This document shows, piece after piece, positions 11,420 through 25,712 of a stretch of DNA of 64,000 nt. The position numbers and the translations under genes were made by a program. The notes beneath the pieces are model-generated. The model saw only the letters and a list, made by a program, of their open reading frames with translations, searched no databases and was not told the DNA's origin. Origin of the DNA: Coptis chinensis (lineage: Eukaryota; Streptophyta; Magnoliopsida; Ranunculales; Ranunculaceae); the NCBI GenBank assembly GCA_015680905.1, contig CM027378.1:80691501-80755500 (forward strand), given 5' to 3'. How positions within the stretch are numbered: the first letter of the stretch is position 1; every line of letters starts with the position of its first letter.

Positions 11420-14400
11420 ATGGGTTCAATTGCAATTCCAGGTGGAGGAATTATTGAAGAAATGGTAACACCAAGTTTTGAAGAGTTTCAAAAACAAACA
11501 TCATTAATGACAAGTTGTACTTTGTTATGGAAAGAGTTGTCAGATCATTTCACTTCACTAGAACAAGATCTAAAGAAGAAATCTGAAGCATTGAAGGTAA
11601 AGATTCAATCTTTAGATACTGTAACTAAACAATCTTTAACTGTTTTAGAGAAACGTGAAGTTAGTATTGATAAACATGTTGAAATTGCTGTTAAAATGGT
11701 TGAGAAATATGAAAAAGCTGCTTTAATTGAAGTTAAGAAACTTGGGGATGAAGGGAATGATGAGGATTTGGGTGTAAAGTTGAGATCTTTTTGTGTTAAG
11801 ATGGATTTTAGTGAGTTTTGGAAGTTTGTTACTGGGAAAAAGAAGGAATTGGATTTGCTTAGGGTGAAAATTCCGGTGGCGTTAGCGGAATGTATTGATC
11901 CAGCTAAGTTTGTGTTGGAAGCGATTTCGGAAGTTTTTCCAGTGGATAAGAGGGATGGGAAGAGTGGTGAGAGGTCAAATGATTTGGGTTGGGCTTGTGT
12001 TTTGGTACTGGAATCGCTTATTCCAGTTGTGGCTGATCCTGTTTTGGGGAATTCGCGACCTTTGGTGACTCCTAAGATGAAGGAACGAGCGAGGAAGATT
12101 GCAGATGTTTGGAAGGAGAGTTTGGATCAGCGTGGGGGAATTGAGAATGTTAAGACACCGGATGTGCATACTTTTTTGCAGCATTTGGTGACTTTTGGAA
12201 TTGTGTCAAAGGAAGATATGAATTTGTATCGGAAACTCATTGTGGGTTCTGCGTGGCGTAAGCAGATGCCTAAGCTTGCTGTTTCGCTTGGTCTCAAGGA
12301 TAAAATGGCCGGTATTATTCTGTTAATTCTTGCTCCATTCATCTATTGTATTTTACTTTATGTTTAAACTCAAGTTAGTAAGGTTCATTATGCGAAGAAA
12401 ATTAGTGTATGATCCTTGATCTGCTTTGCATAACTTTAATCAGCGAATACAAGAGTTACTAGAATAGGTTGGGAGTATATAGGTTTTTCAACTACTTGTT
12501 TGGGGATCTCAATAAGGGATCTTAGTTAGAAGTTAGAGTGACCAGTCAGGATATTGCCTTGCACGAACTGCATCCTTGAAAGTGTATTTTTGTTGTGTAA
12601 TGTGTAGAATTTGCGACAGAGTCAAACATACTGATATATATCTTAGCCAATTTAGTTGTTTCCAGAATTCCAGGTGATAATAAGTTAGTATGTAGATAGT
12701 ATGTTGGTACCGAAAGACGATTATTTCACAGACGTTTACAAGCTTGGGGTAGAAAAATTACAGACCAGAATAAGGATATAACATGTTCATGATACTTGTT
12801 GAGGTGGTCATGGTTAATTGCTCTATCCCTGGGGAAGGATCCCTGTGGTGACGGAGCTTTTGGGCTTATAATTCATTGCTGACCATAAAGGAAATGATAG
12901 AAATAGAATTGTTAGAACTCCCAAGGCATGCATAATGCAGATTAGAGGAAATATTTTGATATACATTTGGGGATGAGGCTGGGGTCAAGGAAGTTTCAGT
13001 CAATAGTTTGCAGGTAATTCAGCTTTGAGGAATTACAAATTCCCTTGTAACTGCTGTAATATTCCAGAGAAACGCTCTACTCAAGAGGGCCTAATAATTT
13101 CTTTTTTGCTTCATGAACTCATATGAATGCTAGCCCTTCTCCGGGTGAAATTTCTATTCATCTTTGCATTTCATAAAGGACTGCTGCATCTGTTTTGTAT
13201 GCGTCATGTATGTTTCCTTTCAGGTGGTTCAACTGATTTTAAATCATGTTGGATCGCATTACACCAGGAAATGTGATCGGTATAATCTGGTTAATTGATT
13301 TGGTAAAAGTGTTTTAGTCATGTTAATGCATTAGATATTAGTTATTTCAAAATTGACGACTTCCAGTTCTGTTTCTGTTATGTACTAGTTTGGCATGAGT
13401 TAATTTCTTTCAAATGATGAGTATGCATTCTAAAATACTAAACTCAGTTCCATTTTGAAGAATGTGAAGTTTGCCTTGACTCGCAGACATGATTGAAGAA
13501 TTGATCAGCAAGGGACAACATGTCGATGCTGTACATTTTACTTTTGATGTGGGACTTGTGGACAAGTTCCCCCCTGTCCCCCTTCTTAAAGCTTATCTGA
13601 AAGACTCAAGGACGGCAGCAACTTCTATTTTGGAGGATCGCAGCAATGCTGGCCGAGCTCTGGTACATCATTTTTCTCGTGAACCCAAATTTGGACTTCT
13701 AGTCCTAGATATTTGTATAAAAATTAACTTACAGTCCCTTCTTTGAAGATTGATTTTGAGTGGACAGATTACAAGTTTTACAGCATGGTGCTCTGCTCAG
13801 AATATTACCATTGGGTAAAACAAAAGACTTTTTGTGGTTGTGCACCTGAAAGTTTAGATGAATTTTCAGTATTATCATTATCGACTATTTTTACAGTTCT
13901 ACCTATTTCTTTTCTGCAAGCTGTGCCGAAATTTGACCGGCTTCTCTTTTAACTGGCTGGGATCTTGGAAAATGATGCATATACTTAATGAGTTGAGTTT
14001 CATTGGGAAGACCCCTTCCAATCGAGGGACAGGGAAGTGTGTAGTATTGTCAAAATAGCTTCCCAGTTTTTTGAAACTCGTGTGTTGAAATTTCTTCACT
14101 TGTATGACAGTTTTGGTCGAGGATATTTTGCTAATCTGCAACTTATAATTTGTTTAATTGCAGAAGATTTAATTTGTGCATTATTTTGCTCCTTAGAGGT
14201 GAACAAAGAGATTGATGCTTTTCTGATGCTTGTTGCAGCTCCTTGCAGGACGCAAAGAACAGTCTGCACTCCGGGCTGTCATCAAGTGCATTGAAGAGTA
14301 CAAACTGGAGGCTGAGTTCCCTTCTGAAGGTCTTCGTAAACGTCTTGAGCAGCTCGAGAAGACAAAAGTTGACAAGAAAAAGCCTGCTGCAGTACCTGCG

Positions 14401-14742
14401 AACAAGCGAACGCGTGCCAGCACTTGTGGTCCCATGCCTCCAGCCAAGGCTGGTCGTCTGACAAATGCATATGTCTCTTCTTTCCCAGCAAGAAGTCCTA
14501 CCTATGTGCCCTCACCACCACATTCTCAATACCCATCTGCGGTGTCACCTTATGGCTACGAAAGACAGCATGCTCCCTCCATGTATGGAAGCAGGAGCCC
14601 ACCAGCCATTGTGTACTCTCCAGAAGAAGCTGCTCCGGCGATGCTTGGGGGTTCATACCCAGGAGCTCCCTTGAGTTATCCGGCATATGGAGGGTATGGC
14701 AATGGTTTAGTAGCAGGCTACCCACAGGCATACTACCGATAG
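11420..14742 (+). CDS. FRL4A: FRIGIDA-like protein (FRL4 type)
   Basis: Plant Frigida-family protein, a nuclear scaffold related to the flowering regulator FRIGIDA. Exon 1 is 11420-12311, exon 2 is 13487-13662 and exon 3 is 14239-14742, all with GT-AG junctions and continuous phase, giving 523 aa (FRL4 proteins are about 530). I start at MGSI, the conserved N-terminus, although an in-frame ATG lies 14 codons upstream. Residues 18-36 (SFEEFQKQTSLMTSCTLLW) and the following 60 residues form a coiled coil. The Frigida domain follows with KIPVALAECIDPAKFVLEAI, VKTPDVHTFLQHLVTFGIV and SAWRKQMPKLA. Exon 2 carries DMIEELISKGQ and VDKFPPVPLLKAYL. Exon 3 has RKEQSALRAVIKCIEEYKLE, a basic PANKRTRAS motif likely to serve nuclear import, and a Pro/Tyr/Gly-rich tail ending AYYR. 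A poly(A) signal AATAAA is at 14985. No lesion is visible. Which FRL4 paralogue it is cannot be fixed from sequence alone. Confidence 0.93.
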
Positions 14743-15736
14743 AAGTGAGAAATCTGACAATGCTGAACACTCTCACAGCGTGATAACTCTTGGAAAATGG
14801 TGACACTGATGATGACCCAATCTCATTTACTCTTAGTGGTTTGTTTGTAACCAATCACTAACTACCTATCGTAGCCACTAGCCATGTGTGTTATTATGTC
14901 TTTGTTAATTTTGAACCTGTATTTGTAGTTTTAATTCAACTTGTAGGTGGTTGTGTGAACTATTAGTTATGACTGTTTAGCTCTAATAAAAACTTCAGGA
15001 GCACGTCTGTAAGTTTATGTTTTTGTCTTGCAGCAGGGACTGTGTTGGGGCTGGTATCTGTTTTCCTCCAGTTTTTCTATTAAAAGATAGGGTTCCTACT
15101 AAAAGAAGACACTTTTACGGGGTAAATTAATCTGTCAGTATTTGCAGGTTCTTTGAATGGTTCAGTTCGCTCCATTTATATCAAAACCCCTGTTAATTGG
15201 ATATATGATTGATACTGACTTGGCAGATCGCTATGTAAATGTGAAAATGTATCTCCTGATTCCTCAGGGCGATTTAGGAGGGATTACTGGCTCGTGATCT
15301 GAGCTTGTTTTTAAAACCAGAACTATATCTATCCCATATGGTTTCTGATGATGGAGCATGGTTTGTCCACCCATAGTCTGCGCGCGGGAGTGATTGTTGA
15401 ATGAGGAAATACTTTGAATAGTAATCAGAGTTAAGAAGGTTTATCAAAACAAGTCGTCTACCCGAAAAAAGATAAAAAATTCAAGTAGTCTACAAGAAGG
15501 TGTCTGTGATACAGCATTACCAGTCGACATATAATCTCGAAAAGAGAAGGAAAAAGTACTTCAAGTGATGGAGAAAACAATAAATTTGTTTTATAATCTG
15601 CGTAAGAAAAATGTTTAAAAGGGGGAATCTGATAAGCTAGTATTCTCAGCTGCAACAAAACACTAGCTTCTTCGTTTGTGTAAGGATTGACTAGCGAAAG
15701 AATTGAAGCCATCTCTATGCTGATGCTTTGATCATA
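14743..15736. other. FRL 3' UTR and intergenic region
   Basis: The 3' UTR probably ends soon after AATAAA at 14985-14990. The remainder to 15,736 shows no gene or repeat that I recognise. Confidence 0.5.
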
Positions 15737-16383
15737 TCATGGATGACTATTGTTCCAGCCATTTCGAGTCGTCTTGGCCTCTTTCCATTTCTCACCGGCA
15801 TTGACTAGTCTGATTATTCCGAGTACAAAAACAATTACGCCCCATATTTCAAGAAAGGCAATGTATGCCAGTTTCCACCCTTTCGCAGGTTCCAAAAGGC
15901 GTAAACCTTCAGAGATCTCGATGATTCCCAAAATGAGTATACTTAAACCTATAACTAGGTGGGATTTGGCCCAGTAAAACCTCAACTTATGATCTTTCTT
16001 TGGCCTCAGACACATGGCAACAAGCACCTACATTTAAAACAGAACGAAACATTAGAAAAGTACTCTCTCAAGTGATAAATACATGTTTTAAAATTTATGC
16101 ACTTGGTATATTGTTGGGTTTTTCAAGTTTTGAGTACCTGAAATGAACCAACGGTGAAGAGGACAATGGCAAGGTTCCTGTGGACGTTGTGCTGAACACC
16201 AGAAGAGCTACCAAGTTTTAAACCAGTTACAAATCCAGCGAAACCAAGAGCGTACCCAAGACCCATGCAAGTGGCGTGAAGATAAAATCATGCATCACCA
16301 CCAATTGACTTTAAGGCCAATCCTGCGATGACACCAACTGGCATCAAGATTCCATAGCCCGCACCATTCAACAATGCGTGCAC
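15737..16383 (-). pseudogene. cytochrome b561 (DOMON-type) pseudogene, 3' exons only
   Basis: Two minus-strand exons (16383-16138 and 16027-15737, phase 0, GT-AG) encode a b561 core: VHALLNGAGYGILMPVG, FYLHATC, TGLKLGSS, HNVHRNLAIVLFTVGSFQ, then CLRPKKDHKLRFYW, SHLVIGLSILILGI and WKLAYIAFLEIWG. The four histidines expected to bind two haems are kept (HALL, LHAT, VHRN, SHLV), and at least four membrane segments are visible. In plants this arrangement normally follows an N-terminal signal peptide and DOMON domain. None is present upstream, where the prefoldin promoter begins within a few hundred bases. An in-frame TGA at 16290-16288 replaces the Trp of the DPAWFYLH-type motif. It is a 5'-truncated, interrupted copy of a plasma-membrane ascorbate-linked electron-transfer protein. 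Confidence 0.8.
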
Positions 16384-16484
16384 CTAAAATTTCAGTTCAA
16401 CTCCAATTAGATCATTATACTTCTAATAGGTGACCATTGGTACCTTTAACTTGTATAGACCATTCCATGCCAAATTTGTTCAGG

Positions 16485-16520
16485 CCCATTAGGTGTGGGT
16501 AACCGGCCCAAAGTTGGGCC
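16485..16520 (+). promoter_or_regulatory. site II elements in prefoldin promoter
   Basis: GGCCCATTA at about 16487, and a perfect inverted repeat GGCCCAAAGTTGGGCC at 16505-16520, made of two facing TGGGCC boxes. These are TCP-bound site II motifs typical of housekeeping promoters. They lie about 80 bp before a likely 5' UTR donor (AAGGAAG|GTAAGC at 16602). Confidence 0.55.
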
Positions 16521-17165
16521 AACATAATTTTAGGTTGTGCATTTTCCCAATTGTTCCCGGCATCTGAATTTCTGTTTGACACCAACTGCAAACAAAAGGA
16601 AGGTAAGCTCCTTTATAGTCTATACAACTTGTTAAGGGTCTGTTTGGGATTCAACACATCATTAACCCGGCCTATAATGGTGTAGTTCTGATTTTGCATT
16701 TGTTCATAAGGACATGTAAGTTGTTATGCTGCTGGGGTTTAAGCAAGATGAAAATCCAAGAGTGTGTGTATTAACAATCATTTGTATTCTTGTCTCAGTA
16801 GCAAGTGCATCAAACTACTGTTATGTCAATTGTTTCTCTAGTAAATAAATAGGTTTTGATGGTTGTTAAATTACGTTAAGGAAGTCTATCTAACAGCTAG
16901 ATATCTTTACTGGTGCATATGAAGCAAAAGCTAGTATTTAGAGTTGATACATGTGTTGGTATTCTTGTACATGAGTGGTCATCTATCCAACTGCTAGATA
17001 TCTGTAATGGTACATGTGATACAGATGTTGTGTTCTTTCAATCAGGCTAGTATCTGAAGTTGATACCTAAATGGAGATTCTTAAATGGTCGGAATTTTAG
17101 GATGTATAGAGTTAAGATTTTGACTCCTATAAGTTTCCTTTAATGTTTCCCCATTTTTGTTCAGA

Positions 17166-17615
17166 ATGATGACCAGCAAAGGTGAAGGTGATGTTAAGGA
17201 ACCAGTAAATGAGCAGGCAGTTGCCAATCTTTATGGTACAATGCGGTCTGAAATTAGCCAACTTCACACAAAAATCACAGAACTGGAGATGGAAGTGAGT
17301 GAGCACTCATTGGTGGTTGGAGCCATACAGCCACTTGATCCGTCCAGGCGATGCTATAGAATGATTGGAGGTGTGTTGGTGGAGAGAACCATCAAAGAAG
17401 TTCTGCCTGCTGTCCAGCACAACAAGGCCGGCCTTGAGGAGGTAATTTCTCGGCTGAACGAAGCCTTAGAAAGGAAGAAAAAGGAAATGGTCGACTTCGA
17501 AGCGAAATACAAAATAAGAATAAGAAAACCAGAAAACAATGTGAAGGACGATAGCAGCAAAAAAGAAGGTTCTGCTCAGGGGGTTCTTGTTGGTCCGGCT
17601 GGTGCAGACGAATAA
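17166..17615 (+). CDS. PFD2: prefoldin subunit 2
   Basis: Beta-type subunit of the hexameric prefoldin/GimC chaperone that passes nascent actin and tubulin to the CCT chaperonin in the cytosol. The single coding exon gives 149 aa, close to the plant family length of 148. Features in order: acidic N-terminus KEPVNEQAVANLYG, first helix MRSEISQLHTKITELEMEV, the beta-hairpin core IQPLDPSRRCYRMIGGVLVERT with KEVLPAV, then a second long helix (residues 88-122) and the tail QGVLVGPAGADE. The start is the first of two adjacent ATGs at 17166, immediately after an acceptor-like TTCAG. The 5' UTR is therefore probably split by an intron from 16603 to about 17164. No lesion is seen. Confidence 0.93.
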   Translation: MMTSKGEGDVKEPVNEQAVANLYGTMRSEISQLHTKITELEMEVSEHSLVVGAIQPLDPSRRCYRMIGGVLVERTIKEVLPAVQHNKAGLEEVISRLNEALERKKKEMVDFEAKYKIRIRKPENNVKDDSSKKEGSAQGVLVGPAGADE

Positions 17616-18296
17616 GTGATCACTTCTATGGGGGTTCTTTTTCATCTGTTTCATCTTTTCACTTTTTAATGAAAATTCTGATTGTGGCCTATCTATTTTG
17701 TTAGTGTGGTATGTGCTGTAATCTATTTTCGTCATGACTTTCGCCTATGCTATGTTTTTCTTGTTAAACCATATTACTTTTAGTAAGGATCTGGTGGCCT
17801 TCATTGCCAAACAATTTTGATGTGGTCTCTGCCGCAAGTCTTGTTTAGTGATTTTCTTTCTTTCTTTCGATGTGGTATTTACTGATTTTTACAGTGTTAC
17901 CTTTGGTGGATATGTTTTGCTAAGAGTCCGGTGGGTCGACATTTCTGTCAATGTACTTCCAGGGCGGACTCTTTTGTGATGCTTCTGATGTTTTCATTTT
18001 CTTATTATTGATTGAGATATGTCTGGCATGTTATATTCAGGACGTTGATGTTGGCTACTTCGGAATAGTCCTAGCTTAAAAATTCCATCTTTTTATGCTC
18101 ACAGCTGGATGGAATGAGATTCTTCTGTTGTTTGGTAATTTATTTGGACTGAAAATGGGAAAGAGAAAATCATAATTACGAAAAAAACCAAATATTAATG
18201 GGCTGGGTTTGCGAGTTGTTGTTAGGAGAAGAAGAGTAGAAAAATCAGCAAAACAAGAAAAACCCTTTTCTTTTCCTCGTCCTCAAAAGCAAAGCC
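17616..18296. other. intergenic, PFD2 3' UTR and ADSS promoter
   Basis: No gene recognised. A TGGGCT box at 18199 and a purine-rich leader (18224-18295) precede the adenylosuccinate synthetase ATG. Confidence 0.45.
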
Positions 18297-20587
<2,291 letters not shown>

Positions 20588-22594
20588 AGCCTAATAAAGC
20601 TATAGAGGACATTCTTCATGGCGCCGAAAGAGAAACTCCTGTTTGGCAGGGCTGGTGGAAAAATATTTTTAAAGTTGCATTTATGTTCCATTACTTAGAA
20701 TATCTGTTGTTTTACGGCGGGGAAGGTTAACCATTCTTATCGTCAATGAGTTACAACTTACAATGTTTTGAGCTGATCACTCAGGTACTTCTTGTTATAT
20801 TTTTGTTTTCTAGACTAGCTTGAGTATGAGTTTAGCTTTCTAAGCACATTAGTTTGTATTTGTGGATTTTGAGTTTATGGGTTGGAAGCTTGGTGTCATG
20901 TCTGTTTGATTGCTCAATTGCATCATAGTTGAAATTTACCCGGTTTCTGCTGCAGTTTTTGGATTCTGTATCGTGTTTGAGATTTTGCACTTTGTTTCCC
21001 AGTTAAAAACCGACTTCGTTAAAGCGCCTCAAAAGCTACCACAAAGGCAGATGAGGGCAGGTGAAGACCAATTTAAGTGAGACCCACATTATACTAAAGA
21101 AAATCTAATTCCATATTGAAATGAGAAGGTATATAATCGTCTTTTCCTATAAAAAAGAAGAAGAGAGAGTATCTAATCGTCTGAAAAACACATAGATGTT
21201 ATGTTTCAATTAACTTAAGGTTTGACATAAATGGGTAATGGGGTTTGCTGGATAAGTCCTAACAAATTAAGGTTTCCAACTTCAACATTTTAACCTCACG
21301 TGTACATTAAAAGCTTAAACTCGATGTTCCCTACTAACACCGCACCTGCTAGTCTCGTTCTTGTGTGAATTAATAGCAGCTAGTAATATCTACGGTTGGA
21401 GGAAACAGAAGCCAAAAGCAAACTACTCTCACGAGCAGTTGAGCTGATCTTTGCTGCTAATCACGGTGTTAATTATTTAACCGTACAAGGTTGGCACCAC
21501 CCTATAGAAATGACATGTTTTTCAAGACACATTTAAAGACTGCATCAAAAACATAAATAACATTATTTCACTCTAATCAGGGTCGTGATCAAGGACTGTA
21601 GGGTTACCCCTTGGAGATCAATTTGGTATGAATATTTATGTCAACTTCATTCGTCCGGGGTGAATGGGTGATTTTATCCGGACCGTGCGCTTCTTTGTAA
21701 TTGTTATTTAGTGTCTTGTTTGAATGAAAGTTTATAGGTGTTACATTATTATTTACATGTGTATGAATCCCCATTGTGTTTAAACTTTTGCATCAAACCT
21801 CTCTGAGACTCCGACCCAGTTTTTCGTTCCTGTATTAGATATTGGCTTACAAAACTCATTTTAACAAATTATAGGAAGACGTAAATCACGTGTCAGTAAA
21901 AATTCATATTTCTAACTTAGCTTGCTATATTCTTATCTGTAAAAGCTTTTTTTTTTTTTTTTCGATAAACCTTATCTGTAAAAGCTGCAGCCACTATTGC
22001 TCCATGCCTCTATATGTTTCACTATAGAAGTGGTGTTATATACTTGTAGTATTGTATCAGTCCACAGGTAACCAAACATCGGAAATTTAAAAGTATAGTT
22101 TTAGCTTAGCTTTCTCCACACATTTTGTATTGCATTTCATGAACCTTGCTTGGTAATTGGTATCCCAGGAAATACTGGTTAACAGTTATGTATTCAATTT
22201 TGTCCATACCATTTCCTGTTTATGATAAAAGTTCTCTAGAGAGAGGAAAGGTTGAAAAGAAATTATATGATTTTCATTTATAAGTTTTAAATACCATTAT
22301 ACCAAGTACCAACTCTGTCCAAATCAACTTGCTACATTTTATAGCATAGTTAAGAACCCAACTGTTGCGTCTTTTATGCTCCAATCACCATTCAATGCAG
22401 CTACAACAACAGCATAAAATCCTCTCTCTGAGTCTCCTCCAATCCTTCATTGCTTCATCTCAAGTGTATAGGTTGTATTGGATACACCCAAACTCCCATA
22501 GACACTCACTCAGCTGAACTTTACCCTTTTAACTTTCAACTTCTCACTCTCCCACACACAAATGGTGCACACTGCACCCAAACCAAAGAGAAAA
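20588..22594. other. intergenic region
   Basis: No gene or RNA gene found. A run of about 20 T at 21948-21962 separates two copies of CTTATCTGTAAAAGCT (21932 and 21970), as left by a small insertion. CT-rich sequence from 22,420 is probably the OVATE gene leader. Confidence 0.45.
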
Positions 22595-23272
22595 ATGCCC
22601 AGAATTCTTGGCAAAACAGTTCACTTTTGCTTCTCAAAGACAAAAAGCACCAATCCAACTCAATTCTCTCAAACTCCGTCCACTCAAAATGATCAGAAAT
22701 GTCCATCTCACACTTCAACTTCATCGAAAAACATTATCCCACACAAGCTCAAGCACATACCTACCATCTATGACCTCCCTTCGTATTCTCCCGCTTCAAT
22801 ATCCTTCACACCATGCACCTCAGAGATCTTCTCATCTAACTCAGATTCTGACTCACACATCACCTCTAAGCCTCCCGATTTTTCTACTATTTTGGCTTCT
22901 CAACGTTTCTTTATTGCTTCACCAGGCCATTCTAACTCCATTGTCGACTCAACTGATTCGAACTACTTACCAGAACCTGAAGCACTCATTGCCGGAGGAA
23001 TTCCTATTAGGACTCACTCGCCTAATCCTTATATCGATTTTCGAGAATCCATGGTGGAAATGGTTGAAGCAAGAGAGCTATTTGATGTTAGAGGTGATTG
23101 GGATGGTTTGCATGAGTTGCTCTTGTGTTATCTTGCTTTAAATCCTAAAGACACTCACAAGTGTATTATTGCTGCTTTTACTGATGTTCTTATTAGTCTT
23201 ACTTCCAAGGAATCTCATCCAAGTCATCGGAAATCTGATGTCTCCGACTACTATTCAGTCGCACGTCATTGA
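22595..23272 (+). CDS. OFP: OVATE family protein (OFP12/16-like)
   Basis: Intronless gene, 225 aa from MPRILGK. An in-frame ATG eleven codons upstream (22562) would give 236 aa. I prefer MPRILGK because OFP12/16-type proteins begin MPR...K..LCFS, seen here as MPRILGKTVHFCFSK. A Ser/Thr/Pro-rich linker follows. The C-terminal OVATE domain (about residues 145-205 of this start) has DFRESMVEMVEARELFD, WDGLHELLLCYLALNPKDTH and IIAAFTDVLISL. OVATE proteins are plant transcriptional repressors that interact with KNOX/BELL homeodomain proteins and shape organ growth. There is no lesion and no intron, as is usual for the family. Confidence 0.9.
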   Translation: MPRILGKTVHFCFSKTKSTNPTQFSQTPSTQNDQKCPSHTSTSSKNIIPHKLKHIPTIYDLPSYSPASISFTPCTSEIFSSNSDSDSHITSKPPDFSTILASQRFFIASPGHSNSIVDSTDSNYLPEPEALIAGGIPIRTHSPNPYIDFRESMVEMVEARELFDVRGDWDGLHELLLCYLALNPKDTHKCIIAAFTDVLISLTSKESHPSHRKSDVSDYYSVARH

Positions 23273-24510
23273 TGTAGTTGAAAATTTTGCATATAGATGT
23301 ACTCCATTATGAGAGGACATCGTTTGTGTCACACAAGTATTTTTATCAAATTTTCATAGCGTTACATTTTGTCTTTTGGTGGGATTGTTTTCACGCAACT
23401 TAGCATTCTTCATTGTGTATGCTGCTATTCTGTCTCAATTACTATCAGTAATCTTCCAACGGAGAATTTCAGTTGGTGGGATTGTTTTTGTCCTGGTTGG
23501 TTTTGTATTTGGTTGGATACCTGGATGTACAGTTTCATTTCTGTCGTGTGTGTCTCTTTTCTTTGTTTGTGTTTTTTGTTTCTTAACCTTAGCTTACACA
23601 TGGGCCACCCAAACAGATCCCTAGAGAGTGAGATTAACTGCCACAATAGAGCTTTGATGTCTCATATCTCATTTGTTGGCGTACATCTGCAATTACATAT
23701 TTGTGTTAACCAATCTATTTCTCTTCACTTGATTTGCCTCTTTGGTGGGACGGTTAAGCGTGATGCAACTAATGCAAGTGAACAGAAGCAGTAATAATGT
23801 GCACCATTTACTCTTATCATAATTGAGGGAGGTTGTCAAGTTAGTTAATTAGTGGGGTAGACCGTAGACTGATAGAGATGTAAAGTTTCTATCCTGATTT
23901 AGGCACTAACCCCAAGTCCCCAAACATAAGTCGCACGTGGAACCTATTTCAAGTTAACAATAAAACGGATGATGGTGCGATGATGTGTACACTCTAGAAA
24001 TTCTAGAGTTGGTGAAGTTGTGTAGCAAATGAACTATCAGGTTGATGTCCCGTAGTCCTAACTCCTAAGTAGAAAAACTTACCAATGGCAATGGGAGAAG
24101 GGCTCAAGGCAGTTGCTGTTGCTCTGTTGTACTACTCTATGCAGGTCAATTATCGGGAATTCGGGAGAACAAAAAAAATATCTATGCAGGACTGCAGGTC
24201 ATGATGTAGTGCCAGATGGCTGAGATGGGTATCAATAGAATGAATGGGCCTAAAAACTTGTTGCATGTCCCGATGTTAGGATGATGGTGAGATCACCGAG
24301 ATGATATCAATAAAATACTATTGTCACCATTGTCCATTTATAAGGGATACAAATAACCAGGACTAGACCCCTAAGGCTAATTTGATATTGCTTGAAGGAA
24401 GATGACAAAGGTTCTTTACCCAAAGTCAATCACAAAAGCAACACGCAAAATTATGGAAACATTTTTTTTTGTTTGAAAATTATGGAAACCTTGTTCCATT
24501 TAAATATTAA
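23273..24510. other. intergenic, includes a 17-bp palindrome
   Basis: The open frame at 23369-23794 has no motifs and looks like chance. CTCTAGAAATTCTAGAG at 23992-24008 is a perfect inverted repeat with 8-bp arms around a single base. The MULE target-site duplication copy is at 24502-24510. Confidence 0.45.
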
Positions 24511-24887
24511 CAGTTTTTTAGATTTCCACCTCCCTACAACTTTGCCAATTAGACTTCCACCCAGATCTTTCATTATCAGACCTCTATCCCTAATTTCACA
24601 GCAAGACCAAGTCAGCTCTTACTGACTACATTCCGTCCGTTTGCTGCATGTGCAAGTACACATCTACCCCCCACCAAGTGAAATGACCAATAAGCCTTTT
24701 GACTCTCCCAAAATCAAAACCCATCCAATTGCCATGTGGCATCATCACAATCCATTTTATCCAACGAACATAAATTTTTTGCCTAAATGACGTCGACTAT
24801 CCTTGCCCACCTAAAATACCCAAACTAACCTCACTCATGTTTGCATCAACATGTGTCATCATCCTAACCAAATCCATCAACGGTGGA
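24511..24887 (+). repeat. MULE left terminal inverted repeat
   Basis: It begins CAGTTTTTTAGATTTCC and is imperfectly inverted relative to 35801-35436. The outer part contains three spaced copies of a GAC/ATTTCCACC-like motif. Similarity fades after CCTAACCAAATCCATCA. Confidence 0.85.
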
Positions 24888-25712
24888 GAACATTTCATGC
24901 ACAACACGTCTCATTAGCATTGTAAGAGCACATTTTCAATGGCACATGTTCTTAGCTAAAGAAAAATCGTTGAAAAATGTAGCTATCTTCTTCATTGTGA
25001 ACTCCAACATGCATGTATGACTCCATCTTGACAAACCCAACTTTATCTAGTTTACTAGACAAATCCATCTGAACAATAACTCAAAAACTCAAAGCAAGTA
25101 CACTAAAGCAAGTAAGTAGGTGGTAGCTGGTTTACTTACACGTGATCGAACAAAAAACTTAAGGTAAGTTGCTTAAATTTCGCACCTTTAATTAGTTTTA
25201 ACATGTTTTTAGGTGGTTTAAAGTGTGTCAAGTGAGAAATGTAAAACTTTTATGACAATGTTTAACTTTAATGATAATGTTATTGTTAAAACCCTGTGTT
25301 TGAGTACATTCCATTTAAGTTTTCGTCATTGTAACATGAGTTATTGGTTGTAAGTCTTCTTGTTTTTCTAACGAAAGGGAGGGTAAGTGAATGATTGTGA
25401 GAAAATAGATGGTTGTGAAATATATGGTGGATATGGATGAATTGTAAAAGTAAGAAATGGAAGAAATGAGAGAGTAGGTTTATCACAACATGTATGGGTG
25501 GAGTGGGTTGGTATAATCACACAACTAAAAATGAAAGTATTTGGTGGCTTTGTAGGTAGTAATTTCATACTAGGAAAATTTAGAAAATCATGAAGCACAG
25601 GAGAAACAAGAGGGTCAAGTGCAAACTCAAGGTTCCTTCGAAAAGGTGGAGGGCAGGAAACATTGATGGAAGTTGAATGAGTGACAGGATAATGTGAGGT
25701 GGGTGAATGGTG
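24888..25712. other. MULE interior, no gene recognised
   Basis: AT-rich sequence between the left terminal repeat and the gag-pro fragment. I find no second LTR here for the minus-strand retroelement, so that element is truncated on this side. Confidence 0.5.

Noticed and set aside
14193-14854. Several frames on both strands over FRIGIDA-like exon 3
   Set aside because: Exon 3 frame alone matches the family. The others are shadows.
21948-21962. Poly-T run as a trace of a processed pseudogene or SINE
   Set aside because: Flanking repeats are short and no coding or Pol III promoter sequence is attached.
23369-23794. 141-aa plus-strand frame, Cys/Phe/Leu-rich
   Set aside because: Composition follows the T-rich sequence, there is no domain, and it lies in the 3' region of the OVATE gene.
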